From Isoetes taiwanensis (Eukaryota > Streptophyta > Lycopodiopsida > Isoetales > Isoetaceae), in the NCBI GenBank assembly GCA_021234155.1, contig JAJEKV010000046.1:6019012-6083011 (forward strand): DNA of 64,000 bases, read 5' to 3'. Positions within the stretch are counted from its first letter, which is position 1; each line of letters starts with the position of its first letter. Of the stretch, positions 1 to 11,957 are shown piece after piece. The notes beneath the pieces were generated by a model, which saw only the letters and a list, made by a program, of their open reading frames with translations, was not told the DNA's origin and did no database searches. Both the position numbers and the translations under genes were made by a program.

Positions 1-2054
1 GCTCCCAGAATTCGAAGCTGCTCTGCCTTGGTCTGCTGGCACAATTGGCACTCTCGAATGTATCTGGCTATCTGCTTCTTCATTCCCAGCCAGAAATAGC
101 TACTTCGAATCTTGAAGTAGGTCTTCATAAACCCCGCATGCCCTGCTATTGGGCTGTTGTGTGTGTCATGAAGAATTAACTTCCTTACACCTGACGATTC
201 GGGCACACACAACTTATCTTTATGGTACAACAGGTTGCCTTCCTTCCTATAATGTTTGAAGGCTTCCCGTTCCTTATCTGTTCTAGCCTCCTTAGAGAGG
301 CTTGCCCATACCTCCTTGAAATCACCATCAGATGGTAAGGTCTCCTAAATTTTCTTGCCATACCCACTCGAAAGAGTTGATATCGCATTACAATGTGTTC
401 TCGTCTCAAGGGGTCTTCTAGAGAGAGCATTAGCAACCACATTCAACTTACCCGGCTTATAAGCAATCTCGAAATCATACTCTTCGAGGAATTCCATCCA
501 CCTCCTTTGCCTTAGATTAAGGAGTGGTTGGGTAAAAATGTATTGGAGGCTCTGGTGATCAGTATCTAACTGAAATTTCCTTCCAAGCAAATAATGCCTC
601 CAAATATGAAGAGCCCTCACAATAGCTAGAAGTTCCTGATCATGGGTTGGATAACGCTGCTCGGCGTCATTCAACTTCTTGGAATCATAGGCTACTACTC
701 TTCCTTCTTGCATAAGGACTCCACCTGTTGCTATCTTACTTGCATCCGTTGCTACTATCTTGTCCTTGTCTGGATCCGGCAGAATTAGCACTGGTGTTGT
801 TGTTAAGGCTTCCTTAAGCTTTTCAAATGAAGCTTGAACATTTTCTAGCCAATGTGTTCTCCAATCTTTCACCTTAACACTCTTAGTGAGGTCCGTCAAA
901 GGGGACGCCCACTTAGCGAAGTCCTTCACGAACTTCCTATAATATCCTGCCAGACCTAGAAAGCTTCTCACTTCGGCTACATTCTTTGGAGCTGGCCAAT
1001 CAACTACTGCTTCAATCTTTGCGGGGTCGGTGGAGATCCCTTCCACTGATATCACGTGGCCCAAGTACTCCACTCTTTCGGTAACAAAGTGGCATTTGGA
1101 GAGCTTCCCATACAATCGATGCCGTCTCAACTTTTCCAACACTCTTCTCAAATGCTGACAATGATCTTCAATGGACTTGCTGTAGACTAGAATGTCGTCG
1201 AAGAAAACAATGACAAACTCATCTAAAAACTCCCTGAAGATGTCGTTCATGAGACGCATGAAAGTTGCCGGGGCATTCGATAAGCCAAAGAGCATTACTG
1301 TAAACTCAAAGTGCCCGTACCGCGTTCTAAAGGCGGTCTTATGGATATCCTCTTCCTTTATCCTTATTTGATGGTAACCTGACCTTAAGTCAATCTTAGA
1401 GAATACTTTCACTCCTTGGAGCTGGTCCATCAAATCATCTGCCCTTGGCAAAGCATACTTATTCTTTATCGTCTGCTTGTTGAGCTGGCGATAATCTATG
1501 CACATTCTTAAACTCCCGTCCTTCTTCTTCACGAAGAGTATGGGTGCTCCAAAGGGAGACACACTTGCTCTAATAAATCCAAAGTCAAACAATTCATGTA
1601 GCTGCTTCTTGAGCTCAATCAACTCCGGGGTGCTCATCCTATAAGGTGCCTTACTGGTAGGCTTAGCATCTGGAGCTAGTGTGATTTCACACTCTACACC
1701 CCTATAAGGTGGTAGCTGGCGGATTTGATCCGAAAATACATCATTGAACTCTCTAACGAGCCTTGCTACTGGCTTGGGCAACTGATTCCCACTTAGGTCA
1801 CTTCCTTTCTCTTTAGTTGGTTCAATTGCCTCTAACCTCAGAATGTACTCCACCTTGTTTCTTTCTATACTTTTCCTTAGCTGCTTCAAAGAAATACACT
1901 GCATGGGAGAAGCTACCTTCTTACCTTTCACTATGAATCTGGTGCCATCCGATGCAGTCATGGAGATCTCATTGCGGTCGCAGTCAATCATCGCTTTAGC
2001 TGGCTTTAGGAACTCCATTCCTACTATAAGGGCAGGTGAGTGATTGCAAGACAA
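1..2054 (-). pseudogene. Ty3/gypsy (chromovirus-like) pol fragment: protease end, RT, RNase H, integrase zinc finger
   Basis: Reading on the minus strand, the frame opens with the end of an aspartic protease ([16 protein letters not shown]), then a reverse transcriptase with [26 protein letters not shown], the catalytic FFDDILVYS and [10 protein letters not shown], then RNase H ([14 protein letters not shown]), and a His2Cys2 integrase finger (HDTHNS...CQLCQQ) that runs off the window start. One in-frame TAG (345-347) separates RNase H from the integrase finger; the frame is otherwise continuous. The RT wording fits the chromovirus branch (known family pattern; the branch is inferred). No LTR or gag is present. 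The protease side is cut off sharply at about 2054, where Helentron sequence on the opposite strand begins, so the piece is truncated at both ends here. Confidence 0.93.
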
Positions 2055-5000
2055 CCGACTTCAATCCTCGCATTGTGACAATGTAGAGAGCCAATACAGA
2101 TTTCCAGTACATCTTCAATGCCTATGCCATTGCCATATACTGCCTATCATATATCACAACAGTAGAGACGAACCTGTTCATATCCTTGGAAAAGATCATA
2201 GACACCTACAACAAGAACAACCAAAATGTCGTCGGGAGGATACGACAATTGGGCAACGCAATCATACACTTGCAGGAGATTTCCATCTCTGAGGCCACAA
2301 TGCTCGTCCTCGGCATGGCCCTGCACACGAAGACGCGAACCGTAATATTCATTGACATGAACATGCCACAGAACAGGTCCAGGTGCTGAAGACGAAAAAG
2401 GAGCTCGCGAAGCTCGATCCAAATAACACTGATGTCCTCACACTCAACATCATCGACAAGTACAAGCGGTGGACGATGGATCTCGAACACATCAACCTTG
2501 TGCAAGCAGCCATATTATACAAGGACGAGCACATGAAATTTGTGAACAAAATAACGAGGGACATATCAGGCAACCCCAAAGCGGCAATACTCATGTACGT
2601 CAAGTTCAACGAGGACGAAGACACAGAAGGATGGAATACTATCTCCTCGACGGGCACCCCACCTACCACAGCGCATACGCAGCAAAGCAGGAAGAGATTG
2701 AAGCAGCCCACACATCGCTGACATTTCAACGCACAGGCGACACCCACAATTGGGCGATATAGAAAGAATAGCTGACAACATCGATGACCAAAGAAGAAAA
2801 TGCCGGACGAAGACGAGGGAGCAGAAGGTAGGACAAGTTCGTCAATACTACACTCTACGCTGATCTCTGCAAGAGTTATGCAATCCAGAAATAGCCTCAC
2901 CATTTACAACAAACTGACTCCCTCCTGTCCCTTGCAGCCCCATAGGACGATGGCACCGAATAAACAAATCATGCCTAATGAGATGTACCACACCATGGTC
3001 CAGACGTTGAGAAAGGGCCAATGGCTACTCTACGATGACATCACGTACAAGAAGACATGCGACCCAACCCATAGGTACAACCTCTTCCTCGTGTGCGGCG
3101 CAGGCGTGGGCAAGTCGAGGCTGCTACAGCGCCTCATCAAGGAACAAAAGCGGCTCTTCTAACAAGATCTCCCCGACCCAATGAGCAGGCCATCGTTCGT
3201 CATAGATGTGTACACAGATAGGGTAGCTAGCTATATCAGTGACATCACGTTGCACTCGGCATTCAGCATAAGGCCAACGACGGCGTTCGGAAACACGATG
3301 ATGATGCCCACATCCGGCGCGCTGCAAACGAGGAAAAATGCCCACGAGGCAGTGAGACTACTGGTCATCGACGACATCTCAATGGTCGGCCTCTGCCTCC
3401 TCTTCCACCCGTGCAATAAATAAGCGACATCCCAACTCATTTGCTGTCCGCAAGCCCACATAACAAACCAGGCACGTCTGACTAACCCGTTTGCACGATT
3501 CGCTTTCAGGTACAAGGCCACCGCGATGCCCACACTGTTTGGAGGCATGTCAGTCATTGCAGCTGGAGACTTTTATCAACTGAAGCCAATGTTCGACAAA
3601 TGGAATTTTTGCAACCAGATGCCGACGACGACGCACATCTAGGCACCATCCAGTTCCCAGACCTCTACCACTCATGAAAATCGAACTTCAGGTACCACGA
3701 GCTCACCAAGCTCATAAGGCAAGGAGATGACCTGCCCTTTGCATGTGTTCGCTCCCACATGAGGAAATTAGAGCAAACAGCAGAAGACCTGCACCTCGTT
3801 AACTCCACCTGTATCTGACCAGCACCCGACGATCTACGCCTCCCACATGTATTCCACGAGAACAAAGACAAGGACAAATACAATGACAAAGTCTAGGCCG
3901 AAATACCAGAGCAAGGCATCCAACTTCACTCCACAGACACGCACGAGGATGGCTGCCCGAGGAGCATCATACTGCCCACAGACTCTCGAAAGACGCACAG
4001 ACTGAAAGACAAGCTAGAGCTCAAATGGACCATGCTCCTTGAGCTCACGACCAACATCGACCTCTTTGATGGCCTTGTCAATGGCGCCAACGGCATCCTG
4101 GAGTGGCATGCGAGCACGGCAAGACATAGGCACTTTGGATATCATTCACGAAGCCCCCAATGGGAAGAAACTATCGAGACAGACTCAAACACCTCTACGC
4201 CCAAGGAATCGATCAACTTGAACACCAATCCAGAAGCTGACCAAGCTATGCCAGTACAGCAAAAACGAGAGGCACAAGATCATGCGACACCAGATCTCCG
4301 TCTAACTGGCCATGGCCAGGATGGTACACAGGTCACAGGGCGACACAGTCGAACAACTATGCTTCAACCCCAGAGGCATGCATATGCACGGAATGACCTA
4401 CATAGTTGTTTCGTGGATCAAGAGAATGGTGGGACTGTTCCTGAAGCACAACACCAACTGGAACTTCACTGTTGACAAAAGAGTCACAGAAGAGACCCAG
4501 AGAATGTAGAGAGAGATGTTGTAGACGATGACTATCCCAACCTCGTCGGTAAATGGCAATTGACACTCGTCGCAACAATGCTCAACACCCTCATGGCAAT
4601 AAAGTACATCGACCACATACTAGCAAACCCACAGCTGATCTTGTCGGACATCCTCTGCCTACAAGAGACGAGATCAGACGACCCATCCATCTTCGAGACA
4701 ACTAAGTACAAGTGCTTGCTCAACAATAATGCGTGCGGAACAGTCACACTCTACCACCAACGAGTCACGGAGCCTTTGATCACAACCATCCTTGCCACGT
4801 TCCAAGACTACACTACGGGGATCATCTTGCACACACAACAAATATATATAGACACCACAGTGGGAACATGCGGCAATTCCTCGACAACAGCAGAGTGATT
4901 GCTGACAGTGCAACATCGCAATCCACAGCAGAGCCAACAACGCAATGGAAGCTGCCAGGGCCATCCTCATGGGAGATTTCAACATAGACGCCCTCGCCAC

Positions 5001-5112
5001 GATGCCCCGCCTCGCACAACAAGTCAATGCCCCCACGCGCTCCATGGGATTGTTCGACCACATCTGGACAGATTTCAAGCTGCGATTTGCGACAGACCAC
5101 CGCTACTAGAGT
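2055..5112 (+). pseudogene. Decayed Helentron (Helitron2-type): Rep C-terminal part, PIF1-like helicase, AP-type endonuclease
   Basis: Rolling-circle element coding region with many stops and frameshifts. At 2066-2180 a frame reads RIVTMWRANTDFQYIFNAYA, the Rep-domain segment that usually follows the HUH motif; 2280-2550 continues with SEATMLVLGMALHTKTRTV and a DKYKRW segment. The helicase lies at about 2950-4509: Walker A CGAGVGKSRLL (about 3091-3123), Walker B LLVIDDISMVG (about 3358-3390), AGDFYQLKP (about 3560), TTNIDLFDGLVNGANG (about 4050) and the final HRSQGDTVEQL (about 4320). After it, 4560-5112 encodes an exonuclease-endonuclease-phosphatase domain (DILCLQETRSDD, ILMGDFNIDA, FATDHRY), the mark of Helentrons as opposed to canonical Helitrons. 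The HUH catalytic part of Rep is missing because the element is cut at the gypsy junction. No terminus was identified. Confidence 0.85.
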
Positions 5113-5164
5113 GATCATAGAGGGCCATACATAGCATTCACTTGAAGAACAAGATAACTCTAAG

Positions 5165-5535
5165 ACATTCTAAATCGGCTCCAAAATAAAAATGAAGGTA
5201 AGAATCGGCTTATGTTGCTGAAATTTGAGAGTATAGGGGCTGAATCACGAGTTATGCAATATAGAGGACATTTCAAAGGACATAGAATTTGGCTGAATGA
5301 TGATCTAACAATGGAGAAAGAAAGAGAGCACAATCAACTCTTGGAGGAGGTACACAAATTGATGGGTGACGTAAGAATGCATATATAGTGAATGGCAAAT
5401 TAATAATTAAAAATAGAGGTTAGGGATTCAATACCCTCATATTTCTTGTTTGGAATACCCACGGATTGAATGGGACTATGACAACTAGTAATTTGAGATT
5501 GATAACTAGTAATCAAACACGAGGTGCTAGTCTTG
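5165..5535 (+). pseudogene. LINE fragment: end of ORF1 and start of ORF2 endonuclease
   Basis: The frame reads KNRLMLLKFESIGAESRVMQ, then LNDDLTMEKEREHNQLLEEV, then VNGKLIIKNRG and a stop, followed shortly by LIFLVWNTHGLNG. This matches segment by segment the minus-strand LINE at 50530-54650, whose ORF1 ends with LNDDLTMQQQKERKQLLDEV and VNNKLVIHNKA and whose ORF2 opens with LLVWNIHGLNE. It is therefore a second, truncated copy of the same LINE family, directly after the Helentron endonuclease. The ORF1 C-terminal basic domain binds RNA in this class (known for L1-like ORF1). Only about 370 bases are recognisable. Confidence 0.75.
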
Positions 5536-6598
5536 GTTTTGTTTTGCCTAGGGATTGCGCTTCAGGCAACCCACCTTTTGCAACAATTATCTTTGTATTT
5601 GAGCTCACACTTCCCTTCCTTCAAACAAGAGAAAAGGAAGACTGCCTTTTGTAACAATTATCTTTGTGTTTGAGCTCACATTTCCCTTCCTTCAAATAAG
5701 AGAAAAGCCAAGGAGCAGTCTGTCTCACTTGATCTAAGTAAACATATTTTGATAAACGATCAGTAGCAAAGATGCAAATATAAAGTTAATGTTGCTTTAA
5801 TATTCTGCCCTACAATGCTCTGCTAAGTGTTTCTCATGTGCATATTCAACAGTGATGATTGCCAACTCGGCAAAGATGCGAAGTTATACTATTGCTAGGA
5901 TATTTTTTGCAACAATGTTCTGTAAAGTGTTTTCATGTGCATAGTCAAGTCCAATGCTCTGCTAAGTGTTTTCATATGCATAGCCAAGTCATATGTGTTA
6001 TGTATGGGAGTTGGAGAGGTCCATAATATAATGATCATTCAACCACATGGCAAATTGCATCAATCTATCAAAATGCTATAACAAATTTCAACTTATTTTG
6101 GATGAACATAATTCAAACATGTTGCTTATACTTGTAGTTGTTGCCCAATAAAGCTTAGAAACAAACAACCTGCTCTCTAAAAAATAATGCGTCTTTTACC
6201 TTTCCATCAATGCCCTTCCATAGCTTTTCAATAGTACATGGATTAATGTGGCCCGAAAGCTTGATCCTGTCAAAAAGATTCCATTAATCTATCAAATGCT
6301 GTAAGAAATTTCAACTTATTTTGGATGAACATAATTCAAGCAAACTTTTATTTCACAAACTATGGGGTTTACTCTATACAACTGAGAAAGAAAAGAGAAA
6401 GTACTAGTAATTTCATACTAAATAGGTTTTTGATCTTTGGATTTATGGTATTGTATGGAATGAGTGTCCATATGGAACTGAAATCATTTTAATTTTGAAT
6501 AGTAAATTAGAATCCTTTTTTTGTTATCTTGCAACTTTTGCTTGGGATTGAAACCATTTTAATCTTTGAATTTATGGCATTGTATTGAAATTGAATGT
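5536..6598. repeat. AT-rich noncoding stretch with local duplications
   Basis: No gene seen. Two adjacent diverged copies of a roughly 68-base unit lie at 5576-5706 (sharing TTTGAGCTCACA and CCCTTCCTTCAAA). A unit with TGCTCTGCTAAGTGTTT recurs at about 5815, 5920 and 5955. A unit with TTTCAACTTATTTTGGATGA occurs at about 6085 and 6310. At 6420-6598 two versions of a unit with ATTTATGG(T/C)ATTGTAT abut; the second is interrupted at 6598 by the terminal repeat of the large transposon, which helps to define that insertion. Confidence 0.6.
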
Positions 6599-6620
6599 GG
6601 GTGAAAGCACGTTGTGGTGT
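6599..6620 (+). repeat. Left terminal inverted repeat of the large transposon
   Basis: Begins GGGTGAAAGCACGTTGTGG. It pairs with 29312-29333 read on the other strand with two mismatches. Weaker similarity continues inside (shared TTTGTGGTA about 60 bases in). Confidence 0.7.
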
Positions 6621-7689
6621 CCCAATTCGGCTGTCCCCCCAAAATGTAGTCGTGCATCCGCCACTTTTGTGGTATGAAACTATAATTATGGCACCGCTCA
6701 ACTGCCGTTATTTTGTGGGGGAAATTCTAATTTCAAAACTAAAATTCAAATTCCTATTCTTTGTCCCCTTTCCCGTTCTTCGCCTACGTCATGTTCTTTG
6801 GCTCCCTGCTGCAAGCTCCAATCTATTGTGGATATGGATGTCAACGAGGTAAGCTATCCACAAACTGTCATTTCAGACAGAAGAAAACAAAGAAGAACCA
6901 AGGAAGAAGAAATGATGAAGAAAAGACGTTAGAGGAAAATAAGAAGAGAGGAAAAAAAGAATAGAGATCAATTACAATAGTGGGAAATGGGTTTCTTATA
7001 AGAGGGCTAAAAGATTCTATCTAATTTCAGATGAACCGTTGAAAAAGATTTAAAATTTTTGGATTGAGAACGCCAGAGTGTCTCCTAACACAAAGGATGT
7101 TAGAACTAGAAGATTGGAGAGAAACGTAAAAGAAGAACATACTGCCCACTATCTGGAGGAATCACATGTTAGTTTATAAATTATGTTATTCATGTCTCCT
7201 TAGTTATGGTGCTTAGTGTGGTGATGCATGTGGTGGTTATTGTGTTGTACAGTGATTGTGGTGTACTATATGCAGCATGTGAATTGTGTGTAGTTGACTC
7301 TGAAATGCAACTAAATAATATTTAATGTTGAGAATATTAGAACATGACAGAATTGAGTTACAAGTACTACATTCGTTTACTGGGTCTGTGTGTACAGTCT
7401 AAAAATATTTGAGAATGACATATAACTGATCCTAAAAGTTTAGTTGAATTATTCAAAGACAAATTTATGGCAGATGAAAGTACATCTCTGTCCGAAAGTT
7501 TATAATATATTAAAAAAAAAAAGCAATATGTTACAAAATTTGGCTTTTCATTGAAAGCTCTGACTCTGTACCCGAGAACTATTATCCATGCATTTCCTAA
7601 GCAGCAGGAAATGCTGGTATTACTGGATCCAACGGTGGTGAATCCAAAATGACTGTTTTCTGCACTAAAACATCCAAGCTTTGTGCTCA

Positions 7690-8165
7690 TCCCAGAGGTA
7701 CATAGGATTAGGTTCGCCATAGCTTCCTGCATCCCCTCGTGGTAAGAAGCCATCCCTGCCAACAGTTCCCGCTGTTGCCGATTCAGAATGCTGAAGTGCC
7801 GAATAATCCATTCTATATATCTCTTTGCAGCAACATCTAACGTAAGGTCAGAGACCTTGTCTTTCAGCTCTCTTTCCATCATTCCGACCCCAAAATAGCC
7901 ATTGATGGCCCAACATCCACTCTGTTGAATGGGTTCAGGGTGGCTTTGAATTCAGCAAAGAAGGTTGATTTAGGCATATCCACCTTCAGAGACTGGTCAC
8001 GGGCCTTGGTTAAAGCATACCTCAGACATCCTCGCTCACTCTAGCAAGACCATAATTATCTCTGAACCTGTTAACCATTGCTACCGGAATAAACTTGGAA
8101 GCTTGCGAATGAAATGCCAAAAATCTAGTGCAGGGACAGGATTTAATGAGTAGCAAAGAGATAGA
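7690..8165 (-). pseudogene. Unidentified conserved-looking gene fragment with frameshifts
   Basis: I do not recognise the family. On the minus strand three frames join into one sensible reading: SKFIPVAMVNRFRDNYGLA (about 8045-8105), then LTKARDQSLKVDMPKSTFF and KATLNPFNRVDVGPSMAI, then MERELKDKVSDLTLDVAAKR (from 7882), RYIEWIIRHFSILNRQQREL and MASYHEGMQEAMANLI. Two frameshifts (near 8020 and 7890) and a TGA are needed, so it is broken. The segment is amphipathic and helical in character, with no transmembrane run or signal peptide. It lies inside the large transposon between the left terminus and the nested retrotransposon, so it is either an accessory gene of that element or a captured host gene piece. 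Confidence 0.45.
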
Positions 8166-8277
8166 TATTTTAATATTAGGAAAGGTATGTAATCATTAGC
8201 AGGGCACGAATTTCAGAAATATTACGAGAGCAGGCTAGGCAGATTTTTTATGGCAGACCAAATAGGATCAAAGTGAT

Positions 8278-8525
8278 GTGATATGTGGTGTGGTGTGGTG
8301 TGGTGTGGGGTGCATGATATTTATGGTGTCATGTAGGTGTGTGCATGTTAAATATATGATATGTGTGGATTCATTATTTTATTTATTCTCCCCCCTCACC
8401 CCACCCCACCACACACCCCCTTCTCTCCCAAACCCTCCCCTCACAACCCCCCACCATCATATTCGCCACATTCATTACCACCACACTAGAAGCCCACCAT
8501 CTCCTGCCACCACACTCCACCACAT
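8278..8525. repeat. TGTGG/CCACA low-complexity tract with an orientation flip
   Basis: 8279-8310 is (TGTGG)-rich on the plus strand; 8390-8525 is CCACC/CCACA-rich on the same strand. The tract supplies the target of the nested LTR element, which inserted at CACAT (8521-8525). Similar tracts occur at 19625-19790, 21300-21660 and 28010-28390. Confidence 0.8.
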
Positions 8526-9122
8526 TGTTAGTCCTGTACGTCCTGGTACAGGACTATTTATGCATACGACGGACCAAGTCAAGGCCAAGGATCCACAGCC
8601 AAGCACAGGTCAGTCGTCAAAGGCCTCGCAGAAGACCAAGCAGACCACGCAGTCAAAGGCCACGCCTGCCGTCAAGAGGAGGCGCTCAGACAAGTGACGG
8701 CCCGTCACCGCCTGCGTCAGCGTCAGCGTGATTTCAGGCATTTCAAGAGGCACCGCCAAAGCATTCACCAGAAATCGGGCCTCCTTCCGAGGAAGTCGGC
8801 ACGAAATCGGTCGAAGTGTCTATATTGGGCCAAAGGCCATTGTACTATATATATGAGTAGAGCTAGCACATGAGTTTTTAGATGAGTTTTGAGTCTTGTC
8901 TCACTTCAGTTTTCTCTCGATTGCGAGAGCTCATGTATCTTCATTGACATCAAGGAAGTTGTTCTCATTATTGTGATCTCATTGTTCTCTTTTGTTTTCT
9001 CTTTTCCTTTCTTTGTTTCTTTTGCAAATCCCGCATGACACAGCTCCCGGAGCCTCCTGTTAGATCCAAGGGTCCTCACAGAGGGCTGTCTTGCAGGAGT
9101 TCCCGAACCCAGACCCCAAACA
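8526..9122 (+). repeat. 5' LTR
   Basis: 597 bases, TG...CA. It starts with a perfect 10-base hairpin (AGTCCTGTAC at 8530-8539, GTACAGGACT at 8546-8555). A TATATATAT box lies at 8846-8854. The U3 holds an open frame ending AVKRRRSDK that is the tail of the extra ORF in the 3' LTR copy. Confidence 0.92.
8846..8854 (+). promoter_or_regulatory. LTR TATA box
   Basis: TATATATAT in the 5' LTR, matched by 19348-19356 in the 3' LTR; the likely RNA polymerase II promoter of the retrotransposon. Confidence 0.55.
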
Positions 9123-9123
9123 C

Positions 9124-9141
9124 TGTCGCCGCTGCCGGGTC
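9124..9141 (+). promoter_or_regulatory. Primer binding site, tRNA-Asp-like
   Basis: TGTCGCCGCTGCCGGGTC, one base after the 5' LTR. It agrees at 14 of 18 positions with the tRNA-Asp primer site known for Tat/Athila elements, so it appears decayed. Confidence 0.6.
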
Positions 9142-9169
9142 TGATCTTTCTTTTTCCTTTTCTCCCATC

Positions 9170-11957
9170 ATGTCGGCTAGAGGTTTCACCCCTGAAGAAC
9201 TTCTTTGTCAAACGGCGGCTCGACTGGAGCGCCATAAACGACGCGAGGCTGTTCGGGATATGTATGATTCTGCCTATGACATTGAGGGTGGTCGTGTCCG
9301 CTCCAGAGCTCAGTCGGCACCTCCTACCCCTCGTGCTCATTCTCGACCAGGGTCTCCATACACCTGTTCAGCCCACGCCTCACTATTTCCAGACTCCTGA
9401 CAGCACCTACATTACTATCCCTTCCGGCCATACCCCTCAGCCGTCACAACCTTCTTCACCTCCTACTGGGATGGGCTACCATCAAGTGTCCTTTGGCCCT
9501 CCCCACGTTCACGAGTTTCAGTCTTCTCCATCTTTTCAGCACACTCTTCCTGTTTACCAAAACTGATCTCAAGCCTAATGAGGAGGGCCTGATGCTACTT
9601 TCTTTAGACCACCGGGTTTTTCAGTCCCACCCACTTGCTCTCAGTCCCAGGCTGTTCCACCTCTCTATGCTTCTGCATATCCTCCACCAAATCCACCTGT
9701 TTATGCGCCAGTTCCGCCTTCATCTCCCACTCATAATTTGAAGCTGACTTATCCAACTTTTGGCAACACTAAAGGCAAACCTCTGGATTAGAGTGCTCAA
9801 GCCCATATGGAGGAATTCGAAGCCTTGGCCATTCTGAATGGACATGCGCAGCCGCAACTCAAATTTCATATCTTTTCGACCACGCTCCGAGGCACCCCTC
9901 ATCAGTGGTTAATGGCCAACAAAAGTCACTGGAAACAAAGTTGGCATGAAATGAAAACAGCCTTCCTTTCTCATTATGGCACCACAGATGATGATCAACT
10001 TCTTCTTAAGCAACTCAATGACCTTCAGCAAGAGCCCACGGAGTCAGCCAAGGATTTTGCGGACCGTCTACACATTCTCGTCAGTAAACTCCAGGAGTAC
10101 CCCACGCAAAGCCAGATTCTTGTCTGGTTTCTGTAGGGCCTTCCTCCTGCCATTTGACTCATGACAGAATACCTGCGTCCAAAGTCTTTGGAGCAGGCCA
10201 TTGAATTGGTCAATCACTCGGTCAATGTTTCCTCTCGAGGTGTTGCTCTCACGGAACTCCCTTTCATGCCGCCTGTCATGGTTCCACAAAAGTCTGTTCA
10301 ACCTCAGCAAACAAATCCACAACGCTCACAGATCTGGTGTCACATGTGTAAATATCAAGGCCATCTGGCAAATGAATGCAACTCCTCCAACGGACCTCCT
10401 CACTGTAAAAGCTGTAATATGTGCAATCATGCCACGGAGGAATGCACTCGTTCTCATCCTACACCCTTCAGGAATAAAATGGTCTTTCAAGTCCAGACCA
10501 CGCCTCAACAACAACAGTCATATCCGCCTCAGCAATATCAAACTCAACAACCTCAGCAGTATCAACAAACGCAGCCATCTCAGCAGCCACGGGGACAAGG
10601 AAACCGTCCTCCTTTTGATCCTTCTAAGGCACAATGTTATCATTGCCATGAATGGGGTCACACAACCACGGCGTGTCCTCAACTTCCTCAAGTTCAAGTC
10701 CAACTTCCAGGTTCCAATCAGCCAGCTTCAGTACGCCTCACGGCCTATCAACTCTGGGTGGCCAACGGTAAACAAGGCCCCTGTCCTATTTTGAAGAAAC
10801 CACCACGGCCGCCTCAACAAAAGCGACCTCAGCAAGTTGCATCTACCTCCAATCCTATGGATCAACAAGCTCAAGAGGAGATTTATCAGGCTCTCAACCC
10901 CCCAGTTCAGCAGTCAAATTGGGTTGGTTTGGTCTCACGTCAGACATGGGCTTCACGCCCCTTGACAATCATCCCTCACGACACGCACCCAGCTTTTGCT
11001 GTGGAAACAGTCCCTCATGAAGATATTAAAAAAGTTCATTTCGCGCCTGTTCTTGACAAACTCATGCCTCACGTCATGCCTAAAGTGAGACAAAGTATTC
11101 TTAAACTCATGCAGGCTGCGGAAGGTCGCACATTGGCTAATGTTCATGCCACCACTCGCGCTCAGCAGTGTCAGGCGGCGCCGTCGTCATCCATCAGCAC
11201 GCGCTCTCAGCCGTATCCAAATATTGCTGCTGAGGTAGAGCTTCTCAAAGAAGGCTCCGCTTCTTTACCACAGACTCCGGCTCCACTGGATCCTGCGGAC
11301 CCCTTTTCTCATGTTCCTTTGGAACTTCAGGAAGAACTTGCCAAGATCAAGATTCCTTTGAGCCTGGCCACCATTTTGAAACTCTGTCCGGCTCTCAAAG
11401 ATCAATTACCTCTTCCAACAGTTCTGGTTGGAGCAGTCGCGACCTCAACACCCACGGTGCATGCCACGGTGGGCAATCAGCACATCAATCATGTCCAAAT
11501 TGATGGTGGTAGTGTCGTTAATCTTATCACTGATAAGCTCCGAAAGCAATTGGGCATCAAGCAATTGTACCGTGCCCCTTGTGATATCAAGTTGGCTAAT
11601 GGCCATATCACGCGCCCTCAAGGTGTCACTCCTCTTCTCCATATCAGCATTGGTGATCTCAAATTTCCATTGGAATTTGGAGTTTGGAAAGCTGGAGAAG
11701 ACCCTGGTGATTATGAAATGCTGGTTGGTCGACCTTTTCTCTCCCAAGCTAAGAGTATTCATTACTGGGCCACGGATCAACTTGTTATCACTGATGGACA
11801 TCTCAATGCCACCATGGATCTGGAAACTGGCACATTGATCTCTGTCGAGAATGCTGAACCTTCTATCTCCGACACTGACTCAGAAGAAGCCCAAAATATT
11901 TATCATATTCAAGCTCCACCTGCAGGTCTGCCTCTCATCCTACCCGGAGTATGCTGA
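9170..11957 (+). pseudogene. gag: gag-protease of the Tat-like element
   Basis: Starts at ATG 9170 (MSARGFTPEELLCQTAARLE) right after the leader. A Pro-rich N-terminal part runs to about 9780 across a frameshift near 9350 and stops near 9566 and 9790. The capsid domain follows (MEEFEALAILNGHAQPQLKF from 9807; GTPHQWLMANKSHW; DFADRLHILVSKLQEYP), with stops at 10134 and 10155. From 10161 the frame is open: Gln-rich stretches and three CCHC zinc knuckles, CHMCKYQGHLANEC, CKSCNMCNHATEEC and CYHCHEWGHTTTAC. The protease has the active-site segment VQIDGGSVVNLI (about 11500) and YEMLVGRPFLSQ (about 11715). DGG instead of DTG/DSG is typical of this branch. Gag packages the RNA; the protease matures the polyprotein. 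Confidence 0.9.
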
